Shown: piece after piece, positions 17,874 to 25,606 of the stretch
How positions within the stretch are numbered: position 1 is the first letter of the stretch
Layout of the letters: every line of letters begins with the position of its first letter
Assembly (NCBI GenBank): GCA_028687335.1
Contig: JAQUAI010000008.1
Coordinates: 1 to 64,000 of the forward strand
Length of the DNA: 64,000 nt
Origin: Gallionella sp.
GTDB lineage: Bacteria > Pseudomonadota > Gammaproteobacteria > Burkholderiales > Gallionellaceae
Reading direction: 5' to 3'
The notes under the pieces: model-generated
What the model was told of the DNA's origin: nothing
Seen by the model: the letters and a program-made list of their open reading frames with translations, nothing else
Database searches by the model: none
Translations under genes and position numbers: made by a program

Positions 17874-17880
17874 AGGGCAT

Positions 17881-20800
17881 TCATTCCGAGAGGTTGATTC
17901 GTTGATTCAGGGTCGAATGTTTAACTGAAAATTGCTGACAAGCGCCCGGTGTTTCAAGATCAACGCGCAAACCATTTACCTGCCTCATCCCGAGCCAGCT
18001 CGGATATGTATCTAGAGGCACGATGACCGTACCATTCACAGCCGTAAAGAACAACGATTTCGACGGTACGGGACCGGCCATCTCGTCGCCCCACCAGAAT
18101 ATCTGCATACGCGGATTGCCCCCCCCGACACAGTTAACGTCAAACTTTAACAGCCCTGCGGATTGACCGGCGATTTTTTGCAGGCTGATATCTAGCCACA
18201 TATAGGGGGCAGCACCCGCGACATGAAAACCATGCACATCAAGACTAAGGTCATGCAGCACAGCTTGCGAAAAATCCAAATTAGCAACTTGTTTCATACT
18301 ACTAGCCAAAGAAGAAGATGATTGTCCCCAGGCTACGGGAACTTTGCGCAAGTCGGTAACTGCAAATACATGATCCATTAGCTGCGCCGAAAGTGCCTGC
18401 CTGCGACGCTCATCCAAAATCACTTGAACCTCGCGATGACTATCAGATGCGCTTGGCACAAAACGTACGCCATCGAACCAAATTGCATTCTCCTCTGACG
18501 AAATGCGGGTGATCTTGCGGGTCTTATTATCCGGCAGCAGAATGGCATCACCTACTCGCAGGTAATGCACGGCAAGCGTATCCCGAATGATGACAGCATT
18601 ATCCGCGCGGGCAACGCCATTTTCCCAGCCGGGATCAGTGAACGGCCTTATCGTAAAATCAATGCCGACTCGCGACAAATCGCTATCCTTGGCAATTCCA
18701 TACACGTAACCATCATGGAGCTCCGCTTCGTAGTTATTGATTACGAATCGATAAAGTACATGGGCACGCAATGAAGGATTAACTCCATCATGATTGATGT
18801 TATCGGCTTCTATCAATGCTACTCGCGGTATCGACTTGCTTAACCTGTTAACAATTCTTAATTGCTCTTGGATGTTGGCCAGATTGTAAGGAGCTGTCGT
18901 GGACATTGCGGGCGGACGATCAAAATACATGTAATCCGTATTATGGCCAGTTAAATCGAGATAGGTTTCGCGGGGTGTTAGATGGCCCGTTAGAAAACTG
19001 TTGACTCGAGCAAGTCGTTCGACATGTAGTGGCTCAACCAGACCATTCCCCATGTTCGCCATGCCATGTTCAGAGCCTGACCATAAGGCACTAATTTGAT
19101 TTTTCTCAAGAATAGAATGAAAACCCTCTTTATTGATGTTGGCAAGACCAATCGCGGCGCATACGAAAGCGATGCCTACAGCCAAAACAGCTCGCCCTCG
19201 TGCCTCCAGCAAAGGGGCAAGTAATAATGGCAACAGCGCCGCCCATGCAAAATTTGCCAATATACCCGGTCGCGACATAGCGTTCGGGTCAATGCGCCCC
19301 ATGGTGTAGGGAGTCAACAACGACGCAAATAGCAGAATTGGCAAGGCAACACCAATCGCATAGAACCTGTATTGCTGTTGTTTGACTAGCACTGCAATCA
19401 ACATGGCCGCTGCTAGCGGCACCCATATCCAGGACGTGCGCAGAATTTCAAGCTTGTTGACTGCATTTTCTCCCCAGCTCCATGACCAAGGCACTCCATA
19501 AGCGATCTGATTGACTTTACCATTTTCGATTACGTATCGAATTGCGCCGTACAGCATCGAAAGAATAGGCGTAAATAATGCCAGCGCTCCCACCGCCGCC
19601 ACAAAAAACGCAACACTCTTCCTGTTCCAGGAAAACAATCTTGCGCGATACAGATAGATGGCAACCAGCGGAGATGAAGCCGCGACAGCGACCAGCCCTT
19701 GTGGCGGCACCAGAAACACGAGCACAGCCGCAGAAACCGTCCACATCCACAGCCAGTTTTGTGGTTTTAAATTACTCGCCTTTAGCCAAAGACAATAGAA
19801 CGGAACGAGTATCATCCAATACAGTTTTCTGGAAACCGTTCCGAAAAGCAGTATCGAAATGTACGCCAAACCTATACTACCGGTGTAGGCGCGCAGCGCC
19901 ATAAATACCCCCAGCATAGTCAATGTGCCTGCAAGCCGATCCGCCTCGACAATCGTTGCAGCGGTGCCATCGTAAAAAATAAGCGATAGGAATCCGCTAA
20001 TCTCATCACCAAAAATCCCGTGCGGTGAGAAATAATCAATGTAAGGTATCTTCCCGAACTCCCACATACTCCACCATCCGAGCAAACTTTCCCCGAAGTG
20101 ATAGTCATCGGTAGGAATTTGCGGCGATACTGTAGCTCCATTTCTCAACAAGATGACGGTTGCAAATAGCGCAAGCGGTGAGAGAAGTTGTGTGAGATCA
20201 GTTTTATTGCCTAATGCAAAATTCTTGTACCGTATGATCACGTCAATAACTGCGGTCAAAACCAGCGCAAGACTCAACGCCCATAACCATCCGCCAGTAT
20301 GAATCACAGGCACTTTGGTGCCCGCCAGATACAGGTCCGGCAGTATCAGCAAATAGAATGGCGCGAGACCAAGCTGCGCAAATAACAGCAGCTTTGATAC
20401 ATAACAGGAAGTGACCGCCGGTGATTTCCAGCACTGGTAAAAAAAGTATAGCGCGCTCGTTATTGCTATGAACAAACCCACCCGGTGGGTAGCGTTAAAA
20501 CGCAATGCCTCGTGAAATACAGGCAGGCGATCTTGAATGGTCGCCAACCCGTATGGCAGCAGCCCGATCAAAATTACGGCAAGCACACCGATGCCCAGTT
20601 GCTGCGGCATCGCATCGCCGTTTCGCATATTCAGACGCACCGCTATTGCAGTCATGGCAAGACCGGTGCTCCCCACGGTCAGTGCCAACGAAGATACGCT
20701 TGGATAAATACTTAAAAAGCCGCCCAAACCAATGGCAACGGGCACCAGCCACCATGTCAGCGTTGTAACGAAATCCTGCTCGTACTCATTCGATTTACTA

Positions 20801-21081
20801 CTCGATAGCTGCAGGAACAAACGATACATTATCCAGCCGCCGCCTAAAAATCCCAATAGAAAAGCGGGATAACTTGCCAAATCTTGAAGTTTTGTAGTGG
20901 CATCCCAAGTGATCGCCCCCACGATGAAATCTGGGTAGCTCGGCGCACGAATCAATAAATGCTGTACCAGCAACAATGCCCCCAATGCCAGCGCGAGCGC
21001 AGCCAGCAGGGAAAAAAACACTGCGCCATCCGAGATTTTCAGGTATTGCCGCCCAGCATTAAGCATTAGCAGATTTTTCAT
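17881..21081 (-). CDS. Very large polytopic membrane protein with C-terminal soluble domain, unrecognised
   Basis: A 1066-residue protein. The first roughly 640 residues contain many hydrophobic helices (on the order of 14 or more); the remaining roughly 420 are mostly soluble and probably periplasmic. A loop TDDYHFGESLLGWWSMWEFG, followed shortly by DYFSPHGIFGDE, recalls the acidic loops of GT-C glycosyltransferases, but I do not recognise a named family. It starts 3 bp after the NAD-dependent reductase stop and ends 7 bp before the GtrB-like gene, so all are co-expressed. A periplasmic glycosyltransferase acting on lipid-linked donor is the best guess, at low certainty. Confidence 0.6.
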   Translation of the reverse strand: MKNLLMLNAGRQYLKISDGAVFFSLLAALALALGALLLVQHLLIRAPSYPDFIVGAITWDATTKLQDLASYPAFLLGFLGGGWIMYRLFLQLSSSKSNEYEQDFVTTLTWWLVPVAIGLGGFLSIYPSVSSLALTVGSTGLAMTAIAVRLNMRNGDAMPQQLGIGVLAVILIGLLPYGLATIQDRLPVFHEALRFNATHRVGLFIAITSALYFFYQCWKSPAVTSCYVSKLLLFAQLGLAPFYLLILPDLYLAGTKVPVIHTGGWLWALSLALVLTAVIDVIIRYKNFALGNKTDLTQLLSPLALFATVILLRNGATVSPQIPTDDYHFGESLLGWWSMWEFGKIPYIDYFSPHGIFGDEISGFLSLIFYDGTAATIVEADRLAGTLTMLGVFMALRAYTGSIGLAYISILLFGTVSRKLYWMILVPFYCLWLKASNLKPQNWLWMWTVSAAVLVFLVPPQGLVAVAASSPLVAIYLYRARLFSWNRKSVAFFVAAVGALALFTPILSMLYGAIRYVIENGKVNQIAYGVPWSWSWGENAVNKLEILRTSWIWVPLAAAMLIAVLVKQQQYRFYAIGVALPILLFASLLTPYTMGRIDPNAMSRPGILANFAWAALLPLLLAPLLEARGRAVLAVGIAFVCAAIGLANINKEGFHSILEKNQISALWSGSEHGMANMGNGLVEPLHVERLARVNSFLTGHLTPRETYLDLTGHNTDYMYFDRPPAMSTTAPYNLANIQEQLRIVNRLSKSIPRVALIEADNINHDGVNPSLRAHVLYRFVINNYEAELHDGYVYGIAKDSDLSRVGIDFTIRPFTDPGWENGVARADNAVIIRDTLAVHYLRVGDAILLPDNKTRKITRISSEENAIWFDGVRFVPSASDSHREVQVILDERRRQALSAQLMDHVFAVTDLRKVPVAWGQSSSSLASSMKQVANLDFSQAVLHDLSLDVHGFHVAGAAPYMWLDISLQKIAGQSAGLLKFDVNCVGGGNPRMQIFWWGDEMAGPVPSKSLFFTAVNGTVIVPLDTYPSWLGMRQVNGLRVDLETPGACQQFSVKHSTLNQRINLSE

Positions 21082-21084
21082 TTT

Positions 21085-21936
21085 TTAACTTGTTTTAGCT
21101 GAAATGACGGCTGACAGCTTTGTGATTCCCCAGAAAGCCATCGGCTCATAATTGGGATACGGGTAATAACCTCTGTTAAGCCGAATATCGCTCTTTTTTT
21201 CCAAGCATCGCTGTTGCACGAGATCAAGCACGGAAATCGGCTGTCCGCTGCAACAGTTGATCACACCCTCTACATTGGGATTCTCTAGGGCAAGCGCAAA
21301 GCTCTCTGCCACTTTTTGTATAGGCAAAAAATCACGTAATTGATCACCATGGGACATATTAAAGACAGCCAGCCCTTCGTCAATTGCTCGGTCTAGCTGT
21401 GCCAAAAGGCTATTAACATTTTGCCCTTCACCGTACATGTAAAACAGCCGCATCCATTGCAGCGTGAAGGGGTTTTCTTTCTGTAACAATTGCAGTGCTT
21501 TGCGCAAAGTATCTTTGGCAAAACCATATGGTGTCGTTGGATATGTTTCCATCTCCTCGTCCAACGGGCCATATTGCATGCCATACTCAAGACAAGTACC
21601 GGCAACAATTATTTGTGGTACGCCCGCTCCGACCGCCGTCGCTAAAAAAGCCAAGTCGGCTGGCAAGTTTTTCCCGATGTGAAAAAAATCGCGGTAATTT
21701 GGAAGCCCGGGCCACGCGAGATGAATAATCGCATCCGGCAATAATTCCGGTGTAAGCAGATGCTCAAAGCTTTCATGCAAATCGCACTGCACGAACTTTA
21801 CACGGTTAAACCATGGCATTTTTTGGGCGCGGCCAATGTCACGAGCGGTTGCGATCACCGAGTGTCCCCGTGCAAGTAGCTCGTTCACAACATGCCGCCC
21901 CACAAAACCAGTGGAGCCCGTGACCATCACCTTCAT
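21085..21936 (-). CDS. NDP-sugar 4-ketoreductase/epimerase (extended SDR)
   Basis: A 283-residue extended SDR: MKVMVTGSTGFVGRHVVNEL gives the GxxGxxG NAD(P) site and YGFAKDTLRKAL the catalytic YxxxK. I start it at the ATG at 21936, which overlaps the methyltransferase stop as ATGA; the 38 extra residues in the track version are non-conserved and lie inside the neighbour. As the last enzyme of the rfbF-rfbG-epimerase-methyltransferase set it would reduce the 4-keto group of the C-methylated CDP-hexose. Reductase activity is inferred from position; a simple epimerase is possible. Confidence 0.82.
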   Translation of the reverse strand: MKVMVTGSTGFVGRHVVNELLARGHSVIATARDIGRAQKMPWFNRVKFVQCDLHESFEHLLTPELLPDAIIHLAWPGLPNYRDFFHIGKNLPADLAFLATAVGAGVPQIIVAGTCLEYGMQYGPLDEEMETYPTTPYGFAKDTLRKALQLLQKENPFTLQWMRLFYMYGEGQNVNSLLAQLDRAIDEGLAVFNMSHGDQLRDFLPIQKVAESFALALENPNVEGVINCCSGQPISVLDLVQQRCLEKKSDIRLNRGYYPYPNYEPMAFWGITKLSAVISAKTS

Positions 21937-23159
21937 GCAAGTACCTTCAGCTCGGGGACGGCAATAACAAACTTGCCGCCCCATGCCAGCACTTGTTGTT
22001 GCTGCTGGATAACTTCCTCTGCGATATTCCATGGCAGGATGATTACCCAATCAGGCTTGCGTTTGGCAAGTTCGGCGGGGGCAAGAATCGGGATATGGCT
22101 TCCCGGCATATATTTGTTTTGTTTTGAAGGTGCTGCGTCACAAACAAAATCGATCAAATCATGTTTGATGCCTGCATAGTTCATCAAAGTGTTTCCTTTA
22201 GCTGCGGCACCATAGGCTCCGATCGACTTGCCCGCCCGCTTTTGCTCGATCAAGAATGCAAGGAAATCATTTTTGACTTTATCGGCTTTTTTCTGGAATC
22301 CTTCATATACCTTCAAGTCTTGCAGGCCAAATATTTTTTCTTTTTCCAGCATGGTAACTACAGAGGGCATCGTTGTTCTTGGGTCATTGCTATGACAGCC
22401 ATAGATGCGAAGACTGCCGCCATGCGTCGGCAATTCTTCCACATCAAACACTCTTAAATTTGCCTCAGCAAATATTCTTGAAACTGAGGTGAGAGAAAGA
22501 TAAGAGAAATGTTCATGGTATACAGTGTCGAACTGATTTTGTTCGATTAGTTTCATTAAGTGGGGAAATTCCAGATTGACGGTACCACTATCTTTTAATG
22601 CGATGCGAAGCCCATGCGTAAAATCGTTGATGTCTGGGACATGTGCATAGACGTTATTGCCGCAAATAAGATCGGCGCGCTTGCCTTCCTGAGCCAAACC
22701 AGTAGCAGTTTCCACGCCGAAAAATTTACGCAATACCGGCACGCCGATTTTTTCAGCCGCATCTGCCGTACTGTTTGTTGGTTCAACACCTAGGCAAGGA
22801 ATTTCCGCAGCCACGAAGTTTTTCAGCAAATAACCATCATTCGAAGCTATCTCGATCACAAAGCTATTCTTGGTTAAGCCCAGACGCTGGGTAATATTTT
22901 CGGTATAACGCGCCGCATGTTGCAACCAACCTTGCGAGGTGGAAGAAAAATAGGCGTAATCGCCGGAAAACAATTCGTCTGCTTCGCTGTAGTCCTCGGT
23001 TTGAACCAGCCAGCATTGATCGCAAACATATAGCTTCAACGGGAAAGTCGTCTCGGGTGCGCACAATGCGTCTTTGGACAAATAGGCGTTCGAAGGCGGC
23101 GCATAGCCAAGATCAAGAAAAACATGATTCAGCTCTGTATGACAGTGACGGCATTTCAT
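21933..23159 (-). CDS. Sugar C-methyltransferase (TylC3-like)
   Basis: A 408-residue SAM-dependent enzyme with the three-part layout of NDP-hexose C-methyltransferases: an N-terminal zinc-binding domain (MKCRHCH then CDQCWLVQ, two CxxC pairs), a central SAM-binding Rossmann domain (VIEIASNDGYLL) and a C-terminal putative sugar-binding domain (GAYGAAAKGNTLMNY). Family members add a methyl group to C-3 of 4-keto-6-deoxy sugars. The start at 23159 makes an ATGA overlap with the 3,5-epimerase gene; the track's 27-residue extension is not conserved. Its presence makes the predicted product a branched-chain sugar. Confidence 0.88.
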   Translation of the reverse strand: MKCRHCHTELNHVFLDLGYAPPSNAYLSKDALCAPETTFPLKLYVCDQCWLVQTEDYSEADELFSGDYAYFSSTSQGWLQHAARYTENITQRLGLTKNSFVIEIASNDGYLLKNFVAAEIPCLGVEPTNSTADAAEKIGVPVLRKFFGVETATGLAQEGKRADLICGNNVYAHVPDINDFTHGLRIALKDSGTVNLEFPHLMKLIEQNQFDTVYHEHFSYLSLTSVSRIFAEANLRVFDVEELPTHGGSLRIYGCHSNDPRTTMPSVVTMLEKEKIFGLQDLKVYEGFQKKADKVKNDFLAFLIEQKRAGKSIGAYGAAAKGNTLMNYAGIKHDLIDFVCDAAPSKQNKYMPGSHIPILAPAELAKRKPDWVIILPWNIAEEVIQQQQQVLAWGGKFVIAVPELKVLA

Positions 23160-23707
23160 AAAACTATTCCTTTGAAGTTTTCTTTTAACAGGGGATGACT
23201 TAGGTCTCTTGCCGAAAGGTCGGTCGGTGGCAGTGGCCAATCCACTGCCACCTTGGGGTCATCAAAACGCACAGCCCCCTCAACCTCAGGGGAATAAAAT
23301 TCTGTATGCAAGTACAGTAATTGACTATCCTCTTGTAGCACTTGAAAGCCGTGGGCACATCCCTCCGGTATTACATATGCAAGATTGTTTTCTGGTGATA
23401 GTTCAACTGCATGCCATTTTAAAAAAGTCGGTGATTCTTTGCGCAAATCAACGGCCACATCAAAAACACGGCCTTTGAGACAACGCACAATTTTCATTTC
23501 CGCATGAGGTGCATTTTGGTAATGCAGTCCTCTGACTGCGCCGACACTACGTGTCATTGATTGATTGATCTGGGCAATCGTTCTTGATCCAAGAATCGGT
23601 TGCAATTCACGCATGCAAAACAGTCTGGAAAATGCACCGCGATTATCTTGAAAAGTTGAACTTTCAATCACGAATGCACCGGAAATGCCGGCCTCAATAA
23701 CATTCAT
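23156..23707 (-). CDS. dTDP-4-dehydrorhamnose 3,5-epimerase-like protein (RmlC family)
   Basis: A full-length cupin epimerase of 183 residues. GAVRGLHYQNAPHAEMKIV contains the catalytic His of the RGLHYQ motif, VFDVAVDLRKESPTF follows, and IPEGCAHGFQVL supplies the second conserved His region. It sits between CDP-glucose dehydratase and a C-methyltransferase, so the real substrate is probably a CDP-4-keto-6-deoxyhexose rather than dTDP-4-keto-rhamnose. Start chosen at the ATG at 23707, an ATGA overlap with rfbG. It is not the parent of the broken rfbC at 30732, whose N-terminal sequence differs. Confidence 0.88.
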   Translation of the reverse strand: MNVIEAGISGAFVIESSTFQDNRGAFSRLFCMRELQPILGSRTIAQINQSMTRSVGAVRGLHYQNAPHAEMKIVRCLKGRVFDVAVDLRKESPTFLKWHAVELSPENNLAYVIPEGCAHGFQVLQEDSQLLYLHTEFYSPEVEGAVRFDDPKVAVDWPLPPTDLSARDLSHPLLKENFKGIVL

Positions 23708-24789
23708 CGGTGCGAGACTCCTGCCCATGAGAGACCGCGCTCCTCGGCCAGTTTTAAATAAGCATTCAGCTGCTTGATGCTAATAACTTCTTTGTGATCT
23801 AACCATGCTCTATACCATTCCGCCGTTGCAGCCACCCCCTCATCAAATGTCCATACCGGATGCCAAGATAGCTTTTCCCGCGCTTTGCCGCTATCAAGAT
23901 GCAACAATTGCGCTTCGTGTGGTTGGGGCACATCGCTGCAATTCCAGTCAACGTTAGGCCAGTTATTTTTCAACTCAGTCAGCACCTGTCTTACTTGCCG
24001 ATTTCCTTCTCGATCGGGGCCAAAGTTCCATGCTTCGGCAATGGCAGCATTGCCTTGCAACAATTGCTGTCCAAGTATGAGGTATCCTGATAGGCATTCC
24101 AGCACATGTTGCCAAGGCCTTGTTGCACTGGGTGATCTGATTTCCAGAGATTTATTGTTCTCAACTGCGCGCACCAAATCCGGAATTAAACGATCCTCAG
24201 ACCAATCGCCGCCACCGATGACATTACCAGCACGAGCTGTTGCCAAAAGCGGGCTGCTTGGCGTATTAAAAAATGAACTGCGATAACTGGCTGCGACTAA
24301 CTCACTGCCGCCCTTGGAGGCGCTATAAGGATCATGCCCGCCTAGCGGGTCGATTTCGCGATAGCCCCAAACCCATTCTTTGTTTTCGTAACATTTGTCG
24401 GTGGTCACCACAACAATTGCCACCAAACTTTTGACTTGTCTGCAAGCATCGAGGACGTTCGCTGTACCCATTACATTGGTAGCCCAAGTTTCCAGAGGCT
24501 GGCGATATGAACGACGCACTAACGGTTGTGCGGCCAAATGGAAGACGATTTCAGGATCGACCTCGATAATTTTTTTTCGGAGCCCGACTTCATCACGAAT
24601 GTCTAGATGGCAAGATTCAACATCAAGTCTAAGCAGGCTCCAATGATTTGGCGAGGTTTCCGGAGGCAACGAGATACCAGTTACTTTTGCCCCCATCATT
24701 TGCAACCAAAGAACCAACCAGCTCCCCTTGAAACCGGTGTGTCCTGTTACTAGGACCCGTTTATTTTTATAGATATTTCCGAACATCAT
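23704..24789 (-). CDS. rfbG: CDP-glucose 4,6-dehydratase
   Basis: An extended SDR of 361 residues: RVLVTGHTGFKGSWLVLWL is the NAD site with the HTGFKGSW signature that marks CDP-glucose 4,6-dehydratases, VVVTTDKCYENKEW holds the T-D-K catalytic segment and YSASKGGSELV the YxxxK. It makes CDP-4-keto-6-deoxyglucose from the product of the adjacent rfbF gene. Two adjacent ATGs (24789, 24786) overlap the rfbF stop; the track start at 24804 is less likely. No rfbH-type 3-dehydratase follows, so the route does not lead to classical 3,6-dideoxyhexoses. Confidence 0.94.
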   Translation of the reverse strand: MMFGNIYKNKRVLVTGHTGFKGSWLVLWLQMMGAKVTGISLPPETSPNHWSLLRLDVESCHLDIRDEVGLRKKIIEVDPEIVFHLAAQPLVRRSYRQPLETWATNVMGTANVLDACRQVKSLVAIVVVTTDKCYENKEWVWGYREIDPLGGHDPYSASKGGSELVAASYRSSFFNTPSSPLLATARAGNVIGGGDWSEDRLIPDLVRAVENNKSLEIRSPSATRPWQHVLECLSGYLILGQQLLQGNAAIAEAWNFGPDREGNRQVRQVLTELKNNWPNVDWNCSDVPQPHEAQLLHLDSGKAREKLSWHPVWTFDEGVAATAEWYRAWLDHKEVISIKQLNAYLKLAEERGLSWAGVSHR

Positions 24790-25556
24790 TACCAGCTCTT
24801 CCACGGTGCTTTACCTGAAGCCCACAGCTCTTCGAGTAGGTTTTTCTCTCGTAGTGTATCCATTGCCTGCCAGAACCCCTCGTGTTGATATGCCGAAAGC
24901 TGACCGTTAAGTGCCAACTGTTGCAAAGGTTGCTGCTCCCAAACTGTGCTGTCGCCATCGATATTCTTTAGAACGCAGGGTTCCAGTACAAAAAACCCCC
25001 CGTTTATCCAAGCTCCATCGCCAGCAGGCTTCTCCTGAAAGTTATGTACAGCACCGTTCTCTATGTTCAGCGCACCATAGCGACCCGGTGGCTGAATTGC
25101 CGTCACCGTAGCTTGCCGACCAGACGATTTGTGATAAGCAATCAATTTCGTAATATCAATATCTGATACGCCGTCACCATAGGTAAAACAAAAAGTCTCA
25201 TTTTCAATATATGGGGCGACTCGTTTGAGACGCCCGCCCGTCATCGTCTGCTCGCCTGTATCAACCAAGGTAATTTTCCATGGCTCCGCGAACTTTTGAT
25301 GAATTTCCATTGAGTTTTCACGCATGCAGAAAGTTACATCTGACATATGTAAAAAATAATTAGAAAAGTATTCTTTTATCACATAGCCTTTATAGCCAAG
25401 ACAAATGACAAAGTCGTTTATCCCGTGATGAGAATACATTTTCATGATGTGCCAAAGAATTGGTTTTCCGCCGATTTCAATCATAGGCTTGGGGCGCAGG
25501 TGAGATTCTTCACTAATGCGAGTACCTAATCCGCCGGCAAGAATTACAAGTTTCAT
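24789..25556 (-). CDS. rfbF: Glucose-1-phosphate cytidylyltransferase
   Basis: A 255-residue nucleotidyltransferase whose N terminus [18 protein letters not shown], then [20 protein letters not shown], matches RfbF closely; [10 protein letters not shown] carries the metal-binding Asp, and the C-terminal [14 protein letters not shown] is the family end signature. It couples CTP and glucose-1-phosphate to CDP-glucose, first step of the CDP-deoxysugar module. It is the first gene of that module, 50 bp after the large methyltransferase/GT fusion. Identification is firm. Confidence 0.95.
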   Translation of the reverse strand: MKLVILAGGLGTRISEESHLRPKPMIEIGGKPILWHIMKMYSHHGINDFVICLGYKGYVIKEYFSNYFLHMSDVTFCMRENSMEIHQKFAEPWKITLVDTGEQTMTGGRLKRVAPYIENETFCFTYGDGVSDIDITKLIAYHKSSGRQATVTAIQPPGRYGALNIENGAVHNFQEKPAGDGAWINGGFFVLEPCVLKNIDGDSTVWEQQPLQQLALNGQLSAYQHEGFWQAMDTLREKNLLEELWASGKAPWKSW

Positions 25557-25606
25557 ATTCAGATTTCCCTAATGCAAAATCATAGTGCGGTGATGTTTAG
25601 TTCAAA

